A stretch of DNA of 64,000 bases from AC-32 sp963746155 (GTDB taxonomy: Bacteria > Actinomycetota > Thermoleophilia > Gaiellales > Gaiellaceae), in assembly GCA_963746155.1 (NCBI GenBank), contig CAVVAB010000006.1:124001-188000 (forward strand). The letters are read 5' to 3'. Positions 26,965 to 34,828 of the stretch are shown here, piece after piece (positions within the stretch are counted from its first letter, which is position 1; the number at the start of each line of letters is the position of its first letter). Under the pieces are notes generated by a model. It had not been told where the DNA came from. It ran no database searches and saw nothing but the letters and a program-made list of their open reading frames with translations. The position numbers were made by a program, and so were the translations under genes.

Positions 26965-27138
26965 CTACTTGGGCGGGCGGCGCTTCGCCCGCAGTTGCTC
27001 GACGAGCTGCGAGCTGTACCGCCCGGCCTGCTTCATCAGCGCGTTGCGGTGCTCCGGCGGGAGCCGCTTCCAGATCTCCCAGGCCGTGAATGCGATGCCG
27101 ACCGCGCCCGGGCGGCGGAGATTTCGGAAGAGAGCCAC
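26965..27138 (-). CDS. Small basic hypothetical protein, 57 aa
   Basis: From GTG at 27138 the peptide reads VALFRNLRRPGAVGIAFTAW, then EIWKRLPPEHRNALMKQAGR and ends LVEQLRAKRRPPK. One amphipathic hydrophobic segment (GAVGIAFTAWEIW) is flanked by basic residues, suggesting membrane association. It converges with sucA, with stops 4 bp apart. Codon usage matches the neighbours, so I believe it is real despite its size. Confidence 0.6.
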   Translation of the reverse strand: MALFRNLRRPGAVGIAFTAWEIWKRLPPEHRNALMKQAGRYSSQLVEQLRAKRRPPK

Positions 27139-27147
27139 GCGGGGAGC

Positions 27148-28022
27148 CTAGCGCCCCGGACGCTTGCCGCTGCCCTGGTCGTGCCCGCCGCGGTCGTGAC
27201 CTTGGTCGCGACCGTCCTTGTTGCGGTCGCCGTACCGGTCGTCGCCTTGGCCATGGTCTCCGCCGCGGTCGTGGCCACCACTGCCGCCCTGGTTACCACT
27301 GCCGCCTTGGTTACCACTGCCGCCCTGACCACCACCGTTGCCCTGGCCACCGCCGCCCTGACCATTACCGCGGTGGGGGTCGTCTCCGCTGTCGTCTCCG
27401 TCGTGGCCCCTGCCGTGAGCTCGGTCGTGCCCTCGGCCGCGCCCGTGATGTTCGTCATGGCCGCGTCCGCGCCCGTGATTCTTCTCGTGACCGTGCCCGC
27501 CCCCACCGTCGTCGAACGGAGGCGGAGGCGGAGGCGGCTTGTTCGGCGGCGGGGCGGGGGCGGGGGCGGCGGAGGCGGGGGTGGAGGAGGCGGCGGTGGA
27601 GGAGGTGGAGGCGGGGGCGGCGGGGGCGGAGGCGGAGGCGGAGGCGGAGGGGGAGGCGGAGGCGGAGGAGGCGGCGGCGGCGGCGTGACGGATGGGACGC
27701 CGCCGCTTCGCGACGGGCCGGCGGTCGCGAGCGTGATCGAGGCGGTTCCATGGTCGACGAGCCCTGCGACGAGCCCGGGCGGCGCGATGGCCAGCAGCGG
27801 CGCGAGGTGCGCGCGAGCTCTGCGAGCCGCTCTCTCGGAGAGGCTGGGCAGCGAAGAGGCCTGAACGACCGTTCGCTTTCCGGCCTCTGGAAGGGACACG
27901 GAAAGGGCAGAGGGCGCGGAGCCGCTCTCGTTTCCGACAACCACCCCAGGAAGGACGACAGCTGCAGCCAGCGCCGACCCCACGACGAGGGTGATCGCGA
28001 ACACAGCCAGAATTCGGCTCAA
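27148..28022 (-). CDS. Secreted/anchored polyproline and Gly-His-Asp-rich low-complexity protein
   Basis: A TTG at 28022 (GGAGGG six bases upstream) starts MSRILAVFAITLVVGSALAA, a signal anchor. Then comes a region LSERAARRARAHLAPLLAIAPPGLVAGL, then a run of some 40 to 50 prolines, then PPPNKPPPPP and FDDGGGGHGHEKNHGRGRGHD. The tail consists of short repeats: GRGRGHDEHHGRGRGHD, GGQGNGGGQGGSGNQGGSGNQ, HDRGGDHGQGDDRYGDRN. One frame change inside the proline tract separates the N-terminal from the Gly/His/Asp frame. The tail frame is preferred because it gives regular repeats and a natural stop at 27148. The His/Asp-rich tail could bind divalent metal; the proline stalk suggests crossing the cell wall (inference). 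Confidence 0.6.
27519..27686 (+). repeat. GGCGGA/GGCGGG purine-rich tract encoding the polyproline stalk
   Basis: About 168 bp in which the plus strand is almost entirely GGC, GGA and GGG triplets, interrupted by CTTGTTC near 27538. The coding strand is minus (CCx proline codons). The G-run density would support G-quadruplexes on the plus strand and is prone to length errors, so the exact proline count is uncertain. Confidence 0.8.
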
Positions 28023-28096
28023 TATCGTCCCTCCCACGACCGATTCACTCTAGCGTGGGTATCGGTCACTCCTCCATAGAACCTAAATTATGGGTC

Positions 28097-29857
28097 GTGA
28101 GCTTCCGGCTCAAGCTCGTCGCGTACTTCCTGCTCGTTTCGCTGCTGCCGCTGAGCGCCGCAGGCTGGGGGCTCCATATCGTCGCGGGCAAGAGCGAGAC
28201 GCGGAGCGTGGATGTCCGCCTCGGGACTGGTCTGCGCGCAGTGAACGGCACCTACAGTGAGGAGTACGTGACCGCGGCCGCCCGCGCCACGTCGCTGGCG
28301 AGCAACCCGAGCTTCCAACGTGCGCTCGCGGACAAGGACGTGCCGACTCTGAAGCGGATGCTGGCGGGTTCCGCGGGAGTGAGACTCGTGTCGCCGGCGG
28401 TCACGCTAGGTCCCGCCAGCACGATTGGCAAGCCGACGGAGGTCGCCGTCGCCGACCACGGCCGTACACTCGGAACGCTGTTCGCGGGAGTGCCGCTCGA
28501 GGAGAAGGCGCTCGAGGGCATCGGCCTCCGCGCGGGCCTGCAGGACGACCAACTCGCCGTGGTGAAGGACGGGCGTGTCGTGACCGGCCCGGCGTCGGTG
28601 CGCGGCCAGCCGATGGCCGTCCCCGGCACCGCCGAGACGCTGGCGGTCGGCAACCAGCAGTATCGCGTGCTCGGCACGAAGGCCCTTCCGGGAGCCCCCC
28701 GGACTGCCCTGGTGCTCCTCAGCGCCCAGAGCAAGATCGACGACAGAGTGGCCAGGGCCGACCGACGGCTGCTTCTCGGCCTGCTCGGCTCGCTTGCGCT
28801 GATCGCCTTCGTCGCCTACGTCGTCGGCGGGTCGATCGTCGGTTCGCTCGCGCGCCTCGCCGAGGCCGCCAACGCGATCGCGCGCGGACGCCTCGACCAG
28901 CGCGTCGACGTCCACGGCGGGGACGAGTTCGCTCGGCTCGGCACGGCGTTCAACGAGATGGCGGACCAGCTCGAGGCCCGCCTGGAAGAGCTCGGGGCCG
29001 AGCGCGCGCGTGTGCGCGAGACGACGGTTCGCTTCGGCGAGGCGCTCGCCGCGACCCATGACGTCGACCAGCTTCTGCGCGTGATCGTCGAGACCGCGGT
29101 CGAGGCGACCGACGCCACCGGCGGGCTCGTCGTCGGCCTCGGCGGCGAGATCGTCCAGGTCGGCTCCCTCTCCGGAAGGGGCGAGCGCTTCGAGCTGCCG
29201 CTCACCGCGGGCCGCCAGAGCTTCGGCACGCTCACGCTCGCGGGACGGGACTTCACGGTCGACCAGCGGCGAGCGGCGGCGACCCTTGTCGCCCACGCGG
29301 CGGTGGCGCTCGAGAACGCGCGCCTGCACCGGATCGTCACGCGGCAGGCGCTCGTCGACATGCTCACCGGCCTCGCGAACCGGCGCCACTGCGAGGAGGT
29401 GCTCGCGAGCGAGCTCAGGCGCGCCGAGCGCTTCGGCGGCTCCGTCTCGTTCGCGCTCGCCGACCTCGACAGCTTCAAGTCCGTCAACGACCGCTACGGC
29501 CACCCGATCGGCGACAGCGTCCTGATCGAGTTCGCCGAGACGCTCCGCGAGTGCGTGCGCGAGATCGACGTCGCCGCGCGCTGGGGCGGCGAGGAGTTCG
29601 CGATCGTGCTCCCCGGGACCGACCTCGAGGGAGCGGCCCACCTGGCCGAGCGAGCGCGCTCGTCGTTCGAGTCGAGGACGATCCTCGCGCCGGACGGCAG
29701 CCGCATCTACGTGACCGTCAGCTTCGGCGTCGCCGCGTTCCCCGAGGCCTCCGGCTCCGACAACCTCGTCGCCGCCGCGGACGGTGCGCTCTACGAGGCG
29801 AAGCGGGCCGGAAAGAACCGCGTCGTCACCGCGCGCCCTCACGCACACCAGGGTTAA
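28097..29857 (+). CDS. Membrane sensor diguanylate cyclase (HAMP-GAF-like-GGDEF)
   Basis: About 586 aa from GTG at 28097. An N-terminal span (LVAYFLLVSLLPLSAAGW) precedes an extracytoplasmic sensor of about 180 residues and a second span (LLGLLGSLALIAFVAYVVGG). A HAMP domain (RLAEAANAIARGRLDQRVDV) follows, then a GAF-like region (VDQLLRVIVETAVEATDATGG) and a C-terminal GGDEF domain. The catalytic motif is RWGGEEFAIVLPG. An RxxD inhibitory site (REID) lies five residues before it, so product inhibition is likely. DLDSFKSVNDRYGHPIGD is intact. It should make c-di-GMP in response to an external signal. It is divergent from the proline-rich protein, with 74 bp between their starts. Confidence 0.92.
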   Translation: MSFRLKLVAYFLLVSLLPLSAAGWGLHIVAGKSETRSVDVRLGTGLRAVNGTYSEEYVTAAARATSLASNPSFQRALADKDVPTLKRMLAGSAGVRLVSPAVTLGPASTIGKPTEVAVADHGRTLGTLFAGVPLEEKALEGIGLRAGLQDDQLAVVKDGRVVTGPASVRGQPMAVPGTAETLAVGNQQYRVLGTKALPGAPRTALVLLSAQSKIDDRVARADRRLLLGLLGSLALIAFVAYVVGGSIVGSLARLAEAANAIARGRLDQRVDVHGGDEFARLGTAFNEMADQLEARLEELGAERARVRETTVRFGEALAATHDVDQLLRVIVETAVEATDATGGLVVGLGGEIVQVGSLSGRGERFELPLTAGRQSFGTLTLAGRDFTVDQRRAAATLVAHAAVALENARLHRIVTRQALVDMLTGLANRRHCEEVLASELRRAERFGGSVSFALADLDSFKSVNDRYGHPIGDSVLIEFAETLRECVREIDVAARWGGEEFAIVLPGTDLEGAAHLAERARSSFESRTILAPDGSRIYVTVSFGVAAFPEASGSDNLVAAADGALYEAKRAGKNRVVTARPHAHQG

Positions 29858-29940
29858 GGCGCTCGCTTGTGACGCCGTCTTTCCTCCCCGGAGGCGGTAG
29901 AATCCGCCGCCGTTGAGCTAGAAGGGGAGGATGTACCACC

Positions 29941-30243
29941 TTGGAAACGCTGTCGTCGTTCTCACAAGTGATTCAGGACCACCTCGCGCTGAAGGAGAAA
30001 AACTCCCAGCTCGAGGGCGAGAAGCCACTCGACAACTACAAGACCGAAGACCCGTTCGAGAACCATCCGCTGTTCAAGACCGAGGAGCAGGCGAGGATCG
30101 AGGAGACCATGGACGGCGAGGAGCCAGCCATCTCCGCCGAGCAGGAGCCCGCTCTCGTTCCGGACACGTGGCCGACCGAGGAGAACGTGTCCGAGGAAGA
30201 GGGTCTGTGGACCCGGTCACGCGATTTCGACTGGGGCGACTGA
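29941..30243 (+). CDS. Acidic hypothetical protein, 100 aa
   Basis: TTG start at 29941 with GGGGAGG ten bases upstream; a 5' hairpin (GGCGG/CCGCC) lies just before. The N-terminal helix METLSSFSQVIQDHLALKEKNSQLE is followed by a very acidic, probably disordered region (EDPFENHPLFKTEEQARIEE, SEEEGLWTRSRDFDWGD). It is soluble, with no signal peptide and no known domain. It lies in a small operon with the BON protein, 10 bp apart. Confidence 0.7.
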   Translation: METLSSFSQVIQDHLALKEKNSQLEGEKPLDNYKTEDPFENHPLFKTEEQARIEETMDGEEPAISAEQEPALVPDTWPTEENVSEEEGLWTRSRDFDWGD

Positions 30244-30253
30244 GGTGGGCCTC

Positions 30254-30628
30254 ATGAGACGGCTCCGGCTCATCGCATTCGGTGCAGCTCTCGCCTACTT
30301 CTTCGATCCGGCGAACGGTCCGGAGCGGCGGAAGACCGCGATCAAGAAGCTGGCGAAGGCCGCCGACGGGATCCGGGCGAAGGTCAAGGCTCCAAAGCCC
30401 GAAGACGAGGTGCTCGCCCGCAAGGTCGAGGCCGAGCTCTTCAGCGGCGCCGGCGCGGCCCAGGACCGGATCGACGTCAACGCCGAGAGCGGGAAGATCG
30501 TCCTGAGCGGCGAGGCCGAGTCGCCCGAGATGATCGACGAGCTCGTCGCGAAGGCGAAGAACGTCGACGGCGTCGAGGAAGTCGAGAGCCTCCTGCAGGC
30601 CCCGCCCGCTCCTGCCTCCGCCGAGTAG
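30254..30628 (+). CDS. BON-domain protein
   Basis: About 124 aa. ATG at 30254 is preferred because AGGTGGG lies four bases upstream (GTG at 30245 is the alternative). A short hydrophobic N-terminus with a conserved pattern (RLIAFGAALAYFFDPANGPERR) resembles the membrane-anchoring YtxH-like/BON start of actinobacterial proteins. The BON domain follows: VLARKVEAELFSG, DRIDVNAESGKIVLSGEAESPEMIDELVAKAKNVDGVEEVESLL. BON domains bind membranes or phospholipids, usually in the envelope stress context. Confidence 0.85.
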   Translation: MRRLRLIAFGAALAYFFDPANGPERRKTAIKKLAKAADGIRAKVKAPKPEDEVLARKVEAELFSGAGAAQDRIDVNAESGKIVLSGEAESPEMIDELVAKAKNVDGVEEVESLLQAPPAPASAE

Positions 30629-30657
30629 CGTCGGACGCACCGGCTAGAGTCGCGCTT

Positions 30658-30813
30658 CTGGACGGGAAGCGCGACAGCGAGCCCTGCCTGCGCTGCGGAG
30701 CGGCGATGGAGTGGCGGCATCAGACCTGGCAGTGCCCGCGCTGCGCGTTCAAACTCGGCTGTTGCGAGGGCGAACCGCAGTCGTGTTCGTCCCCGGCCGC
30801 CGACAAGGGATAA
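30658..30813 (+). CDS. Small zinc-ribbon protein
   Basis: About 51 aa: EPCLRCGAAMEWRHQTWQC, then PRCAFKLGCCEGEPQS. Two CxxC knuckles (CLRC and CPRC) 14 residues apart define a zinc ribbon. No ATG, GTG or TTG precedes the first knuckle in frame; the CTG at 30658 (LDGKRDSEPC) is the nearest candidate. Starting at the internal ATG (30706) would lose half the zinc site. It ends 12 bp before the ATPase start. The role is unknown. Confidence 0.5.
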   Translation: MDGKRDSEPCLRCGAAMEWRHQTWQCPRCAFKLGCCEGEPQSCSSPAADKG

Positions 30814-30824
30814 TCGCGGCGCGC

Positions 30825-31898
30825 GTGTCTGTTCAGACTTCGGCGGAGCAGCCTCTCGACACCTCCTCCCTGGCGGCGGCCGTCAGGCTCGTCGGCCTGC
30901 GGAAGTCCTACGGGGAGGTCGTGGCCGTCGACGGTGTCGACCTCGAGATCCCGGCCGGCGAGTTCTTCACGATGCTCGGCCCATCGGGCTCGGGCAAGAC
31001 GACCACACTTCGCCTGATCGCCGGCTTTGAGCAGCCCGACGACGGCCGGGTCGAGCTCGACGGGAAGGATGTCACCACCCAGCCGCCGTACGCCCGTGAC
31101 GTCAACACGGTCTTCCAGGACTACGCGCTCTTCCCGCACATGTCGATCGCCGAAAACGTGGCTTACGGCCTGCGCGTCAAGGGCGTCGGCAAGGCCGATC
31201 GGCAGCAGCGCGTCCAGGAGATGCTCGGACGGATGCGGCTCCCGGACGTCGGCGACCGCAAGCCGATCCAGCTCTCGGGCGGCCAGCGCCAGCGGGTCGC
31301 GCTCGCGCGCGCGCTCGTCAACCGCCCGCAGGTGTTGCTGCTGGACGAGCCCCTCGGCGCGCTCGACCTGAAGCTGCGCCAGGAGATGCAGCTCTTCCTC
31401 AAGAGCCTGCAGCAGGACCTCCGGATCACCTTCATCTACGTCACCCACGACCAGGACGAGGCGCTGACCATGAGCGACCGCCTCGCCGTCTTCGACCGCG
31501 GCCGCATCGAGCAGATCGGCTCGCCCGCCGAGGTGTACGAGCACCCCGCGAACGCGTTCGTCGCCGGCTTCGTCGGCGTCTCGAATGTGATCGAGCGGGA
31601 CGGCAAGCGCTTCGCAGTCCGCCCGGAGAAGATCCGCATGACCGAGTCAGGCGGGGCCTCCGCCCTCGGCGAGCACGCGGAGACCGGGCGCATCCGCGAC
31701 GTCGTCTACGCGGGCATGGTCACCCGGTACGTCGTCGAGCTGGACGGCGGAGGCGAGCTCCAGGTCGTCAGGCAGAACCTCGAGACCTCGTCGACCGAGG
31801 CGCTCGACGCGAAAGGCAGGGCAGTGGTCCTCGAATGGAGCCCGGAGCACACGCTCGAGATCGAGACCGAATCGGAGGAGAAGGAAGGAGAGAGATGA
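30825..31898 (+). CDS. Polyamine-type ABC transporter ATPase (PotA/YdcT-like)
   Basis: 357 aa from GTG at 30825. It powers polyamine import. Walker A is GPSGSGKTTTLRLIAG, signature QLSGGQRQRVALARAL, Walker B LLLDEPLGALDLKLR, H-loop VTHDQDEAL. A C-terminal TOBE-type domain (AVRPEKIRM, VVYAGMVTRYVVELD) is present as in PotA. Its stop overlaps the ATG of the binding protein (ATGA). The order ATPase, binding protein, two permeases, aldehyde dehydrogenase mirrors E. coli ydcTSUVW (gene order differs slightly). Confidence 0.9.
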   Translation: MSVQTSAEQPLDTSSLAAAVRLVGLRKSYGEVVAVDGVDLEIPAGEFFTMLGPSGSGKTTTLRLIAGFEQPDDGRVELDGKDVTTQPPYARDVNTVFQDYALFPHMSIAENVAYGLRVKGVGKADRQQRVQEMLGRMRLPDVGDRKPIQLSGGQRQRVALARALVNRPQVLLLDEPLGALDLKLRQEMQLFLKSLQQDLRITFIYVTHDQDEALTMSDRLAVFDRGRIEQIGSPAEVYEHPANAFVAGFVGVSNVIERDGKRFAVRPEKIRMTESGGASALGEHAETGRIRDVVYAGMVTRYVVELDGGGELQVVRQNLETSSTEALDAKGRAVVLEWSPEHTLEIETESEEKEGER

Positions 31899-33076
31899 CG
31901 AAGCGTTACCGGAACATCCTCGGCTGGAGCGTCGCCGCGCTCCTTGTCGGGGCGCTGGCGTTCGTCGCCGCGGGTTGCGGCGGCGGCGGTGAGAAAGCGG
32001 CGACGTCGACAGGCCCGGCCCTGCCGACCTCGGTCGGCCAGGGTGAGGGGAAGTTGAGCCTCGTCGCGTGGGAGGGCTACACCCAGCCGGACTGGGTGAA
32101 GCCATTCGAGAAACAGACCGGCTGCAAGGTCACGGCCAAGTACGCCGGCTCGTCGGACGAGATGGTCACCCTCATGCGCCAGGGAGGCTCGCAGTACGAC
32201 ATGGTGTCGGCCTCCGGCGACGCGTCGCTGCGCTTGATCAAGGGCGGCAACGTCGAGCCGGTGAACCCTGCCTTGATTCCCGACTTCAAGAATTTCATCG
32301 AGGCGCTGAAGTCGCCGCCGCACAACACGGTGGATGGCAAGCACTACGGAATCTCGCTTCAGTGGGGACCGAACACGCTCCTCTACAACACGGCAAACGT
32401 GACGCCGGCCCCGACGAGCTGGGGTGTGATCTACACCCCCAAGTACAAGGGCAAGATCACCGTTCCGGACAACCCGATCCAGATCGCGGACGCGGCGTTG
32501 TACCTCTCGAAGACCAAGCCGGATCTCGGCATCACGGACCCGTACGAGCTGAATCAGAAGCAGTTCGACGCGGCCGTGGACCTGATGAAGCAGCAGCGCC
32601 CGCTGCTGAAGAAGTACTGGGCGCTGGCGTCGGACGAGATCGACCTGTTCAAGAACGGCGACGCCGTGATCGGGGCGTCATGGCCGTACCAGACGAACAC
32701 GCTCAAGGCCGACAAAGTGGCGGTCAAGGACATGATCCCGAAGGAAGGGGCGACCGGCTGGGCGGACACGTGGATGCTCTCGTCGAAGTCGAAGCATCCG
32801 AACTGCGCGTACAAGTGGATGGCCTGGGTCTCTACCCCGAAGGTGCAGGCCCAGCAGGCGATCTACTTCGGCGAGACGCCCGCGAACACGAAGGCGTGCG
32901 CCGTCATGAACCAGCTCAGCCCGGGCTCGTGCGAGCAGTACCACGCGGACGCGCCGCCCTCGTACTTCAAGAGCATCAAGTTCTGGAAGACCCCGCAGGC
33001 GAACTGTGGCAACGGGGAGAACGACTGCGTCGACTACAGCAAGTGGCAACAGGCCTGGACGGAGATCAAGGGCTAG
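31895..33076 (+). CDS. Polyamine-type substrate-binding lipoprotein (YdcS/PotD-like)
   Basis: 393 aa. Lipoprotein signal LVGALAFVAAGCGG with the lipobox Cys near residue 28, then a Gly/Ala linker. The periplasmic-binding-protein fold begins LSLVAWEGYTQPDWVKPFEKQTG, with AKYAGSSDEMVTLM and YDMVSASGDASLRLI, the pattern of spermidine/putrescine binding proteins. Four extra cysteines in the C-terminal part (NCAYKW, KACAVM, GSCEQY, NCGNGENDC) may form disulphides. Acts outside the membrane, handing substrate to the two downstream permeases. Confidence 0.88.
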   Translation: MTKRYRNILGWSVAALLVGALAFVAAGCGGGGEKAATSTGPALPTSVGQGEGKLSLVAWEGYTQPDWVKPFEKQTGCKVTAKYAGSSDEMVTLMRQGGSQYDMVSASGDASLRLIKGGNVEPVNPALIPDFKNFIEALKSPPHNTVDGKHYGISLQWGPNTLLYNTANVTPAPTSWGVIYTPKYKGKITVPDNPIQIADAALYLSKTKPDLGITDPYELNQKQFDAAVDLMKQQRPLLKKYWALASDEIDLFKNGDAVIGASWPYQTNTLKADKVAVKDMIPKEGATGWADTWMLSSKSKHPNCAYKWMAWVSTPKVQAQQAIYFGETPANTKACAVMNQLSPGSCEQYHADAPPSYFKSIKFWKTPQANCGNGENDCVDYSKWQQAWTEIKG

Positions 33077-33080
33077 TCGC

Positions 33081-33992
33081 TTGCAGGGACGAGCGGTAGA
33101 GGCGGGCCGTCCTTCCTGGGCGGCCCGCCGCCGCCTCTCGGCGGTCTTCTGGCGCAGGCCATGGCTGCGTGCGCTGTCCCTGATCCTGCTGCCGCTCGGC
33201 GCGTATCTCCTCGTCTACGTCGCCTCCCTCGCAGTCCTGTTCCTGTCCTCGTTCTGGACGGTGGACACCCTCAGCGGGAAGATCGTCCACTCCTGGAGCC
33301 TGGACAACTTCAGCGTCCTCTGGCACGACCACACGTACTGGCGGATCGCCCTTCGGACGATCGGCCTCGCGGCGGCGGTGACGGTCACCGACATCGTCCT
33401 TGCCTTTCCGTTCGCCTACTTCATGGCCCGCGTCGGGGGTCCGCGGCTGCGGACGGTTCTGTTCGTGCTCGTGCTCTTGCCTCTCTGGTCGAGCTACCTC
33501 GCGCGGATCTACTCCTGGCGGTTGATCCTCTCCAACGACGGCGCGCTCAACTGGTGGCTCAGCAAGCTCGGCCTGCCGGACCAGCACATCGCGTACACGA
33601 ACTGGGCGATGTGGATCGTCTTCTCGTACATCTGGCTCCCTTTCATGATCCTGCCGATCTACGCCTCCCTGGAGCGCATTCCGAACTCGTACATCGAGGC
33701 CTCGGGTGACCTCGGCGCAAGGGGCTGGACGACGCTGCGCCGGGTGATCTTCCCGCTGGCCCTGCCCGGTGTGGTGGCCGGCTCGATCTTCACGTTCTCC
33801 CTGACGCTCGGCGACTACATCACGCCGATCCTCGTCGGCAACACGCAGTTCATCGGCAACGTCGTCTACCGCAACGTGCTGGGGCTGACGAACAACATGC
33901 CCTTTGCGGCCGCCTACGCGACGGTCCCACTCGTGGTCATGGCGGTGTACCTCGTGGTGGCGCGCCGTACGGGCGCGTTCGAGGCGCTCTGA
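33081..33992 (+). CDS. Polyamine ABC transporter permease (PotB/YdcU-like)
   Basis: About 303 aa from TTG at 33081, four bases after the binding-protein stop. Six membrane spans; the first is LSLILLPLGAYLLVYVASLAVLF. The EAA loop that docks on the ATPase reads YIEASGDLGARGWTTLRRVIFPLALPG. The stop overlaps the ATG of the second permease. Confidence 0.9.
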   Translation: MQGRAVEAGRPSWAARRRLSAVFWRRPWLRALSLILLPLGAYLLVYVASLAVLFLSSFWTVDTLSGKIVHSWSLDNFSVLWHDHTYWRIALRTIGLAAAVTVTDIVLAFPFAYFMARVGGPRLRTVLFVLVLLPLWSSYLARIYSWRLILSNDGALNWWLSKLGLPDQHIAYTNWAMWIVFSYIWLPFMILPIYASLERIPNSYIEASGDLGARGWTTLRRVIFPLALPGVVAGSIFTFSLTLGDYITPILVGNTQFIGNVVYRNVLGLTNNMPFAAAYATVPLVVMAVYLVVARRTGAFEAL

Positions 33993-34783
33993 TGAGCGCA
34001 CGCACGGGCCGTCTCGCGCTCGGCTTCTGGTCGCTGCTCGTCATCCTGTTCCTCTGGATCCCGATCGCGATTGTCATGGTCTATGCCTTCAATCCGTCGA
34101 ACATCCAGAGCTGGCCGATCCCGGGCTTCACCCTCAAGTGGTTCCGGATCGCGTGGGAGGACGAGGACGCCCGGGCCGCGCTGCTCCTCTCGTTGAAGGC
34201 GGCGCTGATCTCGACCGGGATCGCGCTCGTCCTGGGGACGATGGTGGCTGCGGTCGTCTCGCGCTTCCGCTTCTTCGGGCGCGAGGCCCTCTCGTTCATC
34301 CTCATCCTTCCGATCGCTTTGCCGGGGGTCGTCACCGGTATCGCGCTCGCATCGTTCTACAGCTTCTGGGGCATCCAGTTCTCGCTCTGGACGATCGTCA
34401 TCGGGCATGCCACGTTTTGTGTCGTGGTCGTCTACAACAACGTGGTAGCACGGTTTCGTCGCAGCTCGCCGTTCCTGATCGAGGCCTCGATGGACCTCGG
34501 TGCGGACGGCTGGCAGACCTTCCGCTGGGTGACGTTCCCGGTTCTCTCGACCGCACTCGTCTCCGGCGCGCTGCTCGCGTTCGCGCTCTCTTTCGACGAG
34601 GTGATCGTGACGCTGTTCACGGCCGGCGCGCAGAACACGTTGCCGATCTGGATCCTCGGCAAGATCCGGCTCGGCCAGCAGCTGCCCGAGGTGAACGCCG
34701 TCGTCTTCGTCGTGATCCTGGCGACCGTGATTCCGGTTGTGATCTCGCAACGCTTGGCCCGCGACTCCGGTCTCCTCAAGTAG
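33992..34783 (+). CDS. Polyamine ABC transporter permease (PotC/YdcV-like)
   Basis: 263 aa, ATG overlapping the previous TGA. Six spans starting FWSLLVILFLWIPIAIVMVYAFN; the N-terminal FNPSNIQSWP and the EAA loop LIEASMDLGADGWQTFRWVTFP match the PotC subfamily. It completes the first importer of the region. 45 bp separate it from the aldehyde dehydrogenase. Confidence 0.9.
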   Translation: MSARTGRLALGFWSLLVILFLWIPIAIVMVYAFNPSNIQSWPIPGFTLKWFRIAWEDEDARAALLLSLKAALISTGIALVLGTMVAAVVSRFRFFGREALSFILILPIALPGVVTGIALASFYSFWGIQFSLWTIVIGHATFCVVVVYNNVVARFRRSSPFLIEASMDLGADGWQTFRWVTFPVLSTALVSGALLAFALSFDEVIVTLFTAGAQNTLPIWILGKIRLGQQLPEVNAVVFVVILATVIPVVISQRLARDSGLLK

Positions 34784-34828
34784 CTCGACCGAGATAGGCT
34801 GGCCGGAGACGCTACCGGGAGGTCTTTG

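Noticed and set aside
26995..27864. Plus-strand polyglycine protein
   Set aside because: It is the reverse complement of the polyproline tract; the minus strand has a signal anchor, RBS and regular repeats.
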